Part shown: one piece after another, positions 5,806 through 11,564 of the stretch
Layout of the letters: each line of letters opens with the position of its first letter
Numbering within the stretch: position 1 is the first letter of the stretch
NCBI GenBank assembly: GCA_030042815.1
Contig: JASHYY010000091.1
Location: forward strand, 1-11,564
DNA length: 11,564 nt
Reading direction: 5' to 3'
DNA from: Thermoplasmata archaeon
Lineage (GTDB): Archaea; Thermoplasmatota; Thermoplasmata; Lutacidiplasmatales; UBA184
The notes under the pieces: generated by a model
Seen by the model: the letters and a program-made list of their open reading frames with translations, nothing else
The model's database searches: none
Told to the model about the DNA's origin: nothing
Made by a program: the position numbers and the translations under genes

Positions 5806-8214
5806 TCAGCGGTCGAGCGGAGCCGCCGCGACCGCGAAGTCGCGGCCCTCCCACCGGTCCGCGTGCGGCCAGAAGAACGTGAACCGCCAGGTCCGCCCGG
5901 CCGACCCGAGCGGGTCCAGGTCGACGTAGTGGAGGCCGAGGGCGGTCGCCACCGAGTCCCGGTTGGAGGCGCTCCGCCAGTCGTCGTCGCTCGCGCGGAG
6001 GCGGAACGGCTGGTCCGCGATCACCCGTAGGGTCGCCAGGGGGTCCGCCGTCCGAGGGCGACGGTTGAACTTCCAAACCTCGAGCCGACGGTCGGGCGTA
6101 CGGCGACCGAGGTAGCGTTCCGAGACCTCGGGAAGGCGATTGAACTCGGTCCCGTCGGCGGCCGAGCGCAGCAGCGTGAGGTACTCCGCGTGGGCCCAGG
6201 CCAGCGGCATCGCCGCCTCCGTCGGTCGGCCGAGCGCGAGGTGCTGGGCCGGAAGGTCCGGGGCGTCCCACACCTGCTCGGTCAGGAGCCCCGTGGCCGT
6301 CGCGAACCGTTCGAGCGCGCGAAGGTACGGGGCGGGATCGTGGCCGGCCGAGAGCTCGTAGTGGCCGCGTTCCCCGGTGAGCAGGGGCCAGGCGCGGCCG
6401 ACCCCCCAACCGGCGTAGGGCCCTCCGTCCTCGCGTTGGCCGTACCCGTCGTGGTTGTAGCGGTGCCAGGCGGGGCCGAGCGGGGTCGTCACCCGGAGGA
6501 CGTGGTCGGCGACCCGGAGCGAGTCGAGGACGAGCGGGTCGTCCGGCCGACGGATCCCCAGGCGCACGAGGTCGATGAAGCCCGTGCTGACGACCTCGCT
6601 CGCCGGGAAGCGGTTGGGGGCGCCCGGAGGCAGGTTCGGAAGCGTGACTTCCCCGAGGTCGGGGCCCTCGTTCGGTTCCGGGTCATCGACCGATGCGGGA
6701 CGGATCCGCACGTAGTGGCGCGGCACTCCGGGGAGGAGCGTGCCCCGCGTCGTGACGGTCCAGTCCTCGATGTGCGCTTCGAGGAAGTCCGCGTATTCCT
6801 GCACGAATTCGGCCGTGGTCGGGTCGGTCCTCCCCCGGGCCGAGTGCGCCGCCACCGTCAGGGCCGCGGTGACCGCGCCGAGGGTGGATGGCGAGTAGCC
6901 TCCGAGCTCCTCCCATCGGTCCTCCTGCGTGACGGGGCTGTGTTCGACGAGGAACCGGGCGGCGCCCCGGAGCATCGGCTGGGGGTCGAACTCCGCGAGG
7001 GCGTCCGCGCGTCGGAGTCGCCCGGCCAGCAGCACCGGCAACGCGACTTCGTCGAGCTGCATCGCCTGCCAGTACGGGGTGCCGTCGACCCAGAAGTTCT
7101 GGGGAAATCCGCCGTCGGGCCGTTGCCGGGTGGCGAGGTAGACGAGCGCCCGGCGGGGCGCCTCGGTGTCGCCGGAAGCGAGGAGGCCGTTCGCCGTGTG
7201 GACGAGGTCTCGCGTCCAGACGAGATGGTAGCCCGCGGGGTCGTCGTCGCTCTTGGACGCGCCCCACGGGATCGAGAGCGACGCGATGAAGGCCCCCGGG
7301 AAGAGCTTGTCCTCGTGCGCGAGAAGGATCGACCGGCTGGCATGGTAGAGCCGCCCTCCGTCATGGGTCGAGGACGCGAGCGGCCGCTCGTGCGCCGCGG
7401 CCCGAGTCCACTGCTCGACGAAGCGCCGGTGGTGATGCTCGAACGGCGTGCCCAGCGACTGGAACAGGGTCGTGACCGCAGCCGAGACCGACCCTCCGAA
7501 GGCGAGGCCGAGGGTGAACTCGGTCCGGCCAGCAAGGGGGACCTCGGCGGTGAGCGCGATGTTGCCGTCCGGGGCGCGGTCGAACTCCCAGGACATCGTC
7601 CGGTGCTGGGAGATGTCCGTCCATCCGTCGCTCGCCCCGACGTAACCGACCGACGCCCGCGCGAACGGCACGCTCGCGCCGAGGGCGAGCGCGACGCCGT
7701 TCCGCTCGGCACAGAGGATCGGCTGGCCCAGGATCTCGTAGACCGTGGCCGAGTTCCCCCATCCGCCGACGTCGAGGTGCGGCGCGGCGAGTACGTAGAG
7801 CCGCAGCCGGCGCTCGAGCTCGGGCCGCAACGGTTCGACCCGGGTCCGCTCGAGAAGGCAGGGGAGGTGCGGGTCGCTCAGGACCCACTTATGGATGCGA
7901 TATCGCCCGCCGGGGTCGTCGGAGCGGACCTGGTAGCCGAGCGAGTGGTCGCCCGGCCGCTCGGTCCGCGGCAGGAGGTGTTTGCGCTCCTCGTGGAAGA
8001 ACGTCTCCCCGTCGGTGAGGAGGAACTGCAGGTCCCGCAGCTGGGGCCGGTCGATCCGGGGGTAGTAGACCTCGGTGACGACCCCCCGCCACAGGGTGAA
8101 CCACAACGGCGAGTCGGTCGAGTAGGCGGTCCCGACCCCGTCCTTGTTGCTGTGGGACCACCGGGGGGAGATCCCCGGCGCACCGAACGCGACCCGATCT
8201 CCGCGCGGCTCCAT
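5806..8214 (-). CDS. GH15 glucoamylase / glucodextranase-like enzyme
   Basis: Exo-acting alpha-glucosidase of glycoside hydrolase family 15, 802 residues, releasing glucose from alpha-glucans; substrate could be starch/glycogen-type or dextran. Domain order: an N-terminal beta domain like that of glucodextranase (about 5-265, opening with GAPGISPRWSHSNKDGVGTA), the (alpha/alpha)6 catalytic barrel (about 285-690), and a C-terminal beta-rich region (about 705-802, containing LEVWKFNRRP and FTFFWPHADRWEG). Catalytic-site segments are visible: LVWTRDLVHTANG (331-343), the general acid region EDRWEELGGYSPST (431-444), and the general base region TEQVWDAP (645-652, E646). There is no signal peptide, so it probably acts in the cytoplasm, for example on storage glycogen. 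The start is the ATG at 8214; no in-frame alternative lies close upstream, and I find no clear TATA box or ribosome site. It is a single-gene unit, convergent with the exporter operon. Confidence 0.94.
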   Translation of the reverse strand: MEPRGDRVAFGAPGISPRWSHSNKDGVGTAYSTDSPLWFTLWRGVVTEVYYPRIDRPQLRDLQFLLTDGETFFHEERKHLLPRTERPGDHSLGYQVRSDDPGGRYRIHKWVLSDPHLPCLLERTRVEPLRPELERRLRLYVLAAPHLDVGGWGNSATVYEILGQPILCAERNGVALALGASVPFARASVGYVGASDGWTDISQHRTMSWEFDRAPDGNIALTAEVPLAGRTEFTLGLAFGGSVSAAVTTLFQSLGTPFEHHHRRFVEQWTRAAAHERPLASSTHDGGRLYHASRSILLAHEDKLFPGAFIASLSIPWGASKSDDDPAGYHLVWTRDLVHTANGLLASGDTEAPRRALVYLATRQRPDGGFPQNFWVDGTPYWQAMQLDEVALPVLLAGRLRRADALAEFDPQPMLRGAARFLVEHSPVTQEDRWEELGGYSPSTLGAVTAALTVAAHSARGRTDPTTAEFVQEYADFLEAHIEDWTVTTRGTLLPGVPRHYVRIRPASVDDPEPNEGPDLGEVTLPNLPPGAPNRFPASEVVSTGFIDLVRLGIRRPDDPLVLDSLRVADHVLRVTTPLGPAWHRYNHDGYGQREDGGPYAGWGVGRAWPLLTGERGHYELSAGHDPAPYLRALERFATATGLLTEQVWDAPDLPAQHLALGRPTEAAMPLAWAHAEYLTLLRSAADGTEFNRLPEVSERYLGRRTPDRRLEVWKFNRRPRTADPLATLRVIADQPFRLRASDDDWRSASNRDSVATALGLHYVDLDPLGSAGRTWRFTFFWPHADRWEGRDFAVAAAPLDR

Positions 8215-8317
8215 GCTGTCCGGTTCCGGGGGTTCCCACCTACCGGACCATCTTGACGTTTCGCGCGGTATCGAGACCGGGGGGTCCCCGTTTTCCGCCC
8301 GCCGTATCTGCCCGCGC
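8215..8317. other. Divergent intergenic region, glucoamylase / TauE permease
   Basis: This 103-bp gap separates two divergent genes. A GTTTTCC stretch at 8290-8296 is placed correctly to drive a leaderless permease transcript. For the glucoamylase direction the only AT-leaning patch is around 8252-8264, about 45 nt from its ATG, which would leave a short leader; this is weak. A five-base inverted repeat (CGGGG, CCCCG) near 8279-8290 is probably chance. No further gene seen. Confidence 0.4.
8290..8296 (+). promoter_or_regulatory. Weak TATA-like box of the TauE/SafE-DUF1634 operon
   Basis: The T-run in GTTTTCC is centred about 26 nt upstream of the GTG at 8318. The spacing agrees with the leaderless pattern of other promoters in the window. 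The match to the TATA consensus is poor, so confidence rests on position. Confidence 0.35.
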
Positions 8318-9172
8318 GTGGACCTCGTCGTTTTCGTCCTCCTTCTCGTCGCGACCGGCCTCGTCGCGGGGGTCGTCGGTTCGCTCACCGGCCTCGGCGG
8401 CAGCGTGGTCGTCATCCCGGTGCTCGTCATCGCGTTCGGGGTCGCGTTCCCCGATGCCGCGGGCGCGGGGATGATCACGATCCTCGCCACTTCCTCGGCC
8501 AGCGGTTCCGCCTACGTCCGCGACCGGCTGAGCGACCTTCGGATCGGCATGTTCCTCGAGATCGCGACCGTGCCGGGCGCGTTGCTCGGCGCGGGGATGA
8601 CCGTCCTCCTCACCCACCAGAACCTCAACGACGCGCTGCTGGTCGCTCTCGGAGCGGTCCTGCTCGCGATCATCCCGAGCACCCTTTCCCGCCGGCACAT
8701 CGAGATCCCGGAGGGCGTGGTCCCGGACGCGCGCTCCCGACGCCTCGGGCTCAAAGGACACTACTACGACGAGCCGCTCCGCCAGGACGTCCCGTATGTC
8801 GCCGGGGACACGTCGCCGGCCCTCGGCACGATGTTCGGGGCCGGCATCATCTCGGGGATGTTCGGCATCGGCGCGGGGGTCTTCAAGGTCCTCGCGCTCG
8901 AGCGGTTCCTCGGCCTTCCGATGAAGGTCTCGACGGCGACCAGCAACTTCATGATGGGGGTCACGGCGGCCGCCGGGGCGGGCATCCTGTTCGCCGCCGG
9001 TTATGTGAATCCGGTGATCGCAGCTCCGGTCGCGATCGGCACCGCGAGCGGCGCCTACCTCGGCAGCCGCGTGCTCCCCGGCCTGAGGAATCGGACGGTC
9101 CGCCTCCTGTTCCTGCCGGTCGTCGCGGCGCTCGCCATCGAGGTCATCCTGAAGGGGTTGGGGCTGCCGTGA
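8318..9172 (+). CDS. TauE/SafE-family sulfite/organosulfonate-type permease
   Basis: Membrane transporter of 284 residues in the TauE/SafE (DUF81) family; characterised members export sulfite, sulfoacetate or related anions, but the substrate here cannot be read from sequence. The fold is two inverted halves, each with a glycine-rich signature: GSLTGLGGSVVVIP (21-34) and GMFGIGAGVFKV (180-191). Hydrophobic segments lie at about 3-24, 28-45, 48-63, 77-98, 105-121, 168-187, 212-229, 233-251 and 261-280. A hydrophilic loop (about 122-167) joins the halves. The GTG at 8318 opens the first membrane helix directly, and the GTTTTCC box is about 26 nt upstream; sequence further 5' is not membrane-like. 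Its stop overlaps the DUF1634 start as GTGA. That partnership is a known recurrent neighbourhood and supports both calls. Confidence 0.92.
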   Translation: MDLVVFVLLLVATGLVAGVVGSLTGLGGSVVVIPVLVIAFGVAFPDAAGAGMITILATSSASGSAYVRDRLSDLRIGMFLEIATVPGALLGAGMTVLLTHQNLNDALLVALGAVLLAIIPSTLSRRHIEIPEGVVPDARSRRLGLKGHYYDEPLRQDVPYVAGDTSPALGTMFGAGIISGMFGIGAGVFKVLALERFLGLPMKVSTATSNFMMGVTAAAGAGILFAAGYVNPVIAAPVAIGTASGAYLGSRVLPGLRNRTVRLLFLPVVAALAIEVILKGLGLP

Positions 9173-9591
9173 CCGAAACGTCGGGCCCCCGGGCGCCTTC
9201 GACGGACGCGGGCGACCTGCCCGCGGTCGCGTACGAGCGCATGAGCCGGGTCCTTCGCGCGGGCCTCCTCGTGGCGGTCGCGATCCTGGGCGGCTCGATC
9301 ATCGCCTACCTCTTCGCGAACCCCGGGGAGACCGCCGCGGAAGTGATCTCCTCGAACCCGATCCTCCGGTACCTCGGACTCGACGGCCTGGCCGCCGGGC
9401 TCGCCTCGGGCTCGGTGGAGGCGTACCTGACGCTCGGGCTCCTCGTCCTCCTCGCGACGCCGCTGTTGCGGGTCGCGTCGGGGTTCTACTATTTCCAGCG
9501 CGGGGGAGAGAAGGTCGTGGCCGCCGTCACCGCGACCGTGCTCGTGCTGCTCCTGTTCGGGATCCTCGTCCTCGGCCCGGCCCTGCGCTGA
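9169..9591 (+). CDS. DUF1634 membrane protein
   Basis: Small integral membrane protein of 140 residues, domain of unknown function DUF1634. It has three hydrophobic segments at about 28-49, 86-105 and 115-137, after a 20-residue hydrophilic start. Family-like features are the MSRVLRAGLLVAVAILGGSI helix (25-44) and the loop between helices two and three carrying RVASGFYYFQRGGEK (101-115), likely cytoplasmic. DUF1634 genes are often found directly after TauE/SafE genes in archaea and bacteria, suggesting an accessory or regulatory subunit, but no function is established. The GTG at 9169 overlaps the permease stop by 4 bases, so translation is probably coupled; the GGGG tracts just upstream are a weak ribosome site. 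Its stop lies 25 bp from that of the converging glmM gene. Confidence 0.88.
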   Translation: MTETSGPRAPSTDAGDLPAVAYERMSRVLRAGLLVAVAILGGSIIAYLFANPGETAAEVISSNPILRYLGLDGLAAGLASGSVEAYLTLGLLVLLATPLLRVASGFYYFQRGGEKVVAAVTATVLVLLLFGILVLGPALR

Positions 9592-9616
9592 CGCGCGCGC
9601 GGGTCCGCGGGACGAA

Positions 9617-10996
9617 CTAGACCCGAGGCCCGCCGACGTCGGCGATCGCCTCGCGCACCAGCGCGAGTCCGCGCTCGACGAGCGCCCGGGCGCGCGCGGG
9701 GTCCTTCGACTCGGCGAAGACGCGGAACAAGGGTTCCGTTCCCGACGGGCGCAGGAGGACCCAGCCCCCGTCCAGGTACGCCTTCACGCCGTCCAGCGTG
9801 ACGACGCGCTCGCTCTCCTTGGAGAGGACCTCGACCAGCCGCGCGACGACCTTCTCCCGGTACTCGACCGGGCATCCGACCTTCTCCTTCAACAGGGTGT
9901 ACCGGGGCAGGTCGCGAAGAACCTCCTCGAGCGAGGCTCCCCGGCGGGCGAGCAGGTCGAGCACGGCGGCCACGGTCATGGCGCCGTCGCGCGCGAGCTG
10001 GTGCACCGGGAAGACGAGGCCCCCGTTCTCCTCCCCACCGAATACCGCCGAACGCTGCTGCATCTCCCGTGTGACGGTCGGGGACCCGATGCGCGTGTAG
10101 ACGACGGTGCCCCCGAGGGGCCGCACGGCGTCCTCGACCGACTGGGGAGCGGAGACCGGGGTGACGACGACTCCGCCGTGCGCGCGCTCGACCGCGTCGC
10201 GCGCGAGCAACGTCAGCGTCTCCTCGCCCGCGACGTACCGGCCGCGGGCGTCCACGAACACCGCCCGGTCCGCGTCGCCGTCGTGCGCGATCCCGAGGTC
10301 GGCGCCCACGGCCGGGACGACCCGGCATAGGTCCCGAAGGTTCCCCTCGGTCGGTTCGGAGAGGTGGCCGGGGAAGGTCCCGTCGACCACCCCGTTGAGG
10401 GAGATCACCCGGCACCCGAGGCGGCGGAGGAGTTCGGGGCTGGTCGCGACCGACGCGCCGTTGCCGCAGTCGAGGACGACCGTGAGCCGTCGTTCGGCGA
10501 CCCGCTTCGCGTCGACGTGCGAGACGATCGCGTCAACGTACTCGAACGCACCGGAGGAGTCGGCCGCGACCGACCCGATGCGGTCGTACCGGACGCTCGG
10601 GGTGACGTTCGACTCGACCCCGGCTTCGATCCCTTCCTCGAACGTCCGCGGGGCCTCGAGCCCGTCCGCCCCGATGCACTTCACCCCGTTGAACTCCGGG
10701 GGGTTGTGCGAGGCGGTCAGGATCACGCCGAGCTGGGCGTGGCGGCGGGGCACGAGGAACTGGACGGCCGGCGTCGGCAGGAGACCGACCTCGAGCACCC
10801 GGTGACCCGAGACCGCGAGCGTCGAGCTCGCGAGGTGGGCGAACGCCGGGCTCGAGGTCCGGCCGTCCCATCCGACGACGATCGGGGGCCCGACCGGAAG
10901 CCGCGCGGCGATGGCCGACGCGACCCGGGTGACGAACGGGGCCGTCAGCCGCTCGCCGACGACCTCGCGGATACCGTTCGTTCCGAACAGGCGCAC
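9617..10996 (-). CDS. glmM: Phosphoglucosamine mutase (archaeal GlmM type)
   Basis: Alpha-D-phosphohexomutase of 459 residues, predicted to convert glucosamine-6-phosphate to glucosamine-1-phosphate on the way to UDP-GlcNAc, used for cell-surface glycans and N-glycosylation. All four active-site loops are present: the phosphoserine loop TASHNP (94-99, S96), the metal-binding loop DGDADR (239-244), the sugar-specificity loop GEENGG (321-326), and the phosphate-binding loop RPSGTEP (416-422). The N-terminus MRLFGTNGIR and the GEENGG loop match archaeal GlmM proteins rather than bacterial GlmM. Some archaeal relatives also act on glucose- or mannose-phosphates, so phosphomannomutase activity is possible. 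The start is the GTG at 10996, with GAGGG 7 nt upstream and a TATA-like CTTATACC about 39 nt upstream, implying a short leader. It is monocistronic and divergent from the Mut7-C gene. Confidence 0.93.
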   Translation of the reverse strand: MRLFGTNGIREVVGERLTAPFVTRVASAIAARLPVGPPIVVGWDGRTSSPAFAHLASSTLAVSGHRVLEVGLLPTPAVQFLVPRRHAQLGVILTASHNPPEFNGVKCIGADGLEAPRTFEEGIEAGVESNVTPSVRYDRIGSVAADSSGAFEYVDAIVSHVDAKRVAERRLTVVLDCGNGASVATSPELLRRLGCRVISLNGVVDGTFPGHLSEPTEGNLRDLCRVVPAVGADLGIAHDGDADRAVFVDARGRYVAGEETLTLLARDAVERAHGGVVVTPVSAPQSVEDAVRPLGGTVVYTRIGSPTVTREMQQRSAVFGGEENGGLVFPVHQLARDGAMTVAAVLDLLARRGASLEEVLRDLPRYTLLKEKVGCPVEYREKVVARLVEVLSKESERVVTLDGVKAYLDGGWVLLRPSGTEPLFRVFAESKDPARARALVERGLALVREAIADVGGPRV

Positions 10997-11003
10997 GGCC
11001 GGT

Positions 11004-11008
11004 CCCTC
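11004..11008 (-). promoter_or_regulatory. Ribosome binding site of glmM
   Basis: Minus-strand GAGGG lies 7 nt before the GTG at 10996. Together with a TATA-like box about 39 nt from the start, it suggests glmM has a short 5' leader of roughly a dozen bases, unlike most other promoter-proximal genes in the window. Confidence 0.45.
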
Positions 11009-11030
11009 GCCGTCGGGCGAGGAGACCGCC

Positions 11031-11038
11031 GGTATAAG
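11031..11038 (-). promoter_or_regulatory. TATA box of glmM
   Basis: Minus-strand CTTATACC is a good archaeal TATA-like sequence. Transcription about 25 nt downstream would start near 11009, just before the GAGGG ribosome site of glmM. It sits in the 80-bp divergent gap with the Mut7-C gene. Confidence 0.6.
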
Positions 11039-11047
11039 AGGGGCAAG

Positions 11048-11055
11048 GGTAAATC
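11048..11055 (+). promoter_or_regulatory. TATA-like box of the Mut7-C gene
   Basis: GGTAAATC is centred about 25 nt before the GTG at 11077, the right distance for a leaderless transcript. It lies back-to-back with the glmM TATA box, about 17 bp away, so the two promoters share one small region. Confidence 0.5.
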
Positions 11056-11076
11056 CCGGTCGTCACGTCGCCGGCC

Positions 11077-11553
11077 GTGTCCCCCCCGCGCTGGCTGGCC
11101 GACGAGATGGTCGGTCGCCTCGCCCGATACTTGCGCTTCGTCGGCTGCGACACGGTGTACGCGCGAGGCTGGGACGACGGGAGGATCGTGGCCGAAGCTC
11201 GTCGCGACGGCCGGGTGGTCGTGACCCGAGACCGGGCCCTCGCGGCCCGGTCGGACCGGGCCTTGCTGCTGACGAGCCCCGCGATCGCCGACCAGTGGCG
11301 CGCGGTGCGACGCGCCTATCCCGAGGTCCCGCGGGAACCGAGCTTCGCGCGGTGCGGCGAGTGCAACGGGGTGCTCCGTCCGTTCCTCCCCGGTCCCGAG
11401 ACCCCTCGCGCCGTCGGCATCCCGTGGGAGCGCGTCGACCGGGGGCTCCCGCTGTACCGTTGCCTCGACTGCGGACACTCCTATTGGGAAGGGACGCACT
11501 CCGAGCACCTTCGGTCCCGTCTGTCGGCGTGGGAGTCGGAGGACGTCCGGTGA
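11077..11553 (+). CDS. Mut7-C RNase-fold protein with zinc ribbon
   Basis: Predicted PIN-like ribonuclease of 158 residues, of the Mut7-C family (named after the C-terminal domain of C. elegans Mut-7) that is common as a stand-alone protein in archaea. The N-terminal PIN-like part (1-80) has the family opening RWLADEMVGRLARYLRFVGCD (5-25), with acidic D9, and VVVTRDRALA (47-56), with D52 as another likely metal ligand. A zinc ribbon follows, with two CxxC knuckles: CGEC (93-96) and CLDC (129-132). The length and layout are typical of the family. The GTG start fits the TATA-like box 25 nt upstream; no ribosome site is seen. The stop overlaps the start of a further gene (GTGA) that has a good ribosome site, so the two probably form an operon. 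The RNA target is unknown. Confidence 0.9.
   Translation: MSPPRWLADEMVGRLARYLRFVGCDTVYARGWDDGRIVAEARRDGRVVVTRDRALAARSDRALLLTSPAIADQWRAVRRAYPEVPREPSFARCGECNGVLRPFLPGPETPRAVGIPWERVDRGLPLYRCLDCGHSYWEGTHSEHLRSRLSAWESEDVR
11538..11543 (+). promoter_or_regulatory. Ribosome binding site of the gene cut by the window end
   Basis: GGAGGA lies inside the end of the Mut7-C gene, 6 nt before the GTG at 11550. This is a strong, well-spaced site and is the main evidence that a gene begins at 11550. Confidence 0.55.
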
Positions 11554-11564
11554 TCCGGGTCTAC
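11550..11564 (+). CDS. Start of an unidentified downstream gene (cut by window end)
   Basis: A GTG at 11550-11552 overlaps the Mut7-C stop codon as GTGA and has GGAGGA 6 nt upstream. This is the same stop-start overlap seen at 5037 and 9169. Only five codons (M-I-R-V-Y) fall inside the window, so the product cannot be identified. The arrangement suggests co-transcription and coupled translation with the Mut7-C gene. Confidence 0.5.

Noticed and set aside
6190..8256. Long open frame (688 codons) on the plus strand opposite the glucoamylase gene
   Set aside because: Its translation is dominated by Arg, Gly, Glu, Val and Pro with no family motif, as expected of the antisense frame of a GC-rich gene. 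The minus strand encodes complete GH15 catalytic motifs.
10364..11224. Plus-strand open frame (286 codons) opposite glmM
   Set aside because: Arg/Asp/Gly-rich, no domain, antisense to the four active-site loops of GlmM, and it overlaps the true Mut7-C gene in another frame.
1..11564. Mobile elements, CRISPR arrays, tRNA or rRNA genes
   Set aside because: I found no transposase or integrase motifs, no regularly spaced repeats, and no tRNA-like or rRNA-like segments; nearly all the sequence is explained by coding genes.

Overview
The window is about 11.6 kb of very GC-rich, densely packed DNA. It most likely comes from an uncultured archaeon, possibly a GC-rich member of the Thermoplasmatota; the lineage is an inference. 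Pointers to Archaea are the archaeal-type phosphoglucosamine mutase, the Mut7-C protein with a zinc ribbon, the TauE/SafE plus DUF1634 pair, and the promoters. Several genes have an AT-rich TATA-like box centred about 25-28 nt before the start codon and no Shine-Dalgarno sequence, which is the layout of leaderless archaeal genes. Genes inside operons instead start at ATGA/GTGA stop-start overlaps or behind a GGAGG/GGGGAG motif. Antisense open frames are common but follow from GC-rich codon bias; I call only the frame that carries the family motifs.

Layout. (1) 1-1180, minus strand: the N-terminal part of a DEAD-box RNA helicase, cut by the window edge, with a GNAT acetyltransferase upstream of it. 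(2) 1268-2086, plus: a second, divergently transcribed GNAT protein. (3) 2103-3326, minus: a two-gene operon of a small dual-specificity-type protein phosphatase followed by a class I SAM-dependent methyltransferase. (4) 3503-5801, plus: a three-gene operon of a PadR-family repressor, an ABC-2 ATPase and an ABC-2 permease, joined by stop-start overlaps. An 18-bp perfect palindrome covers the padR TATA box. (5) 5806-8214, minus: an 802-residue GH15 glucoamylase/glucodextranase-like enzyme without a signal peptide. (6) 8318-9591, plus: a TauE/SafE anion permease and a DUF1634 membrane protein, overlapping by 4 bases. (7) 9617-10996, minus: phosphoglucosamine mutase. (8) 11077-11553, plus: a Mut7-C RNase-fold protein with a zinc ribbon, overlapping the start of a further gene that is cut by the window end.

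Functionally this looks like an ordinary chromosomal stretch. It has RNA metabolism (helicase, Mut7-C), sugar metabolism (glucoamylase, GlmM), a self-regulated drug or lipid exporter, an anion permease, and small-molecule or protein modifying enzymes (two GNATs, a methyltransferase, a phosphatase). I see no insertion sequence, integrase, CRISPR array, tRNA or rRNA. The most notable items are the palindromic operator overlapping the padR TATA box, the exporter ATPase with a non-canonical signature motif and no recognisable Q-loop glutamine, and the uncharacterised phosphatase-methyltransferase pair that faces it across a 176-bp divergent promoter region. Nothing here makes a clear case for a wholly new system.
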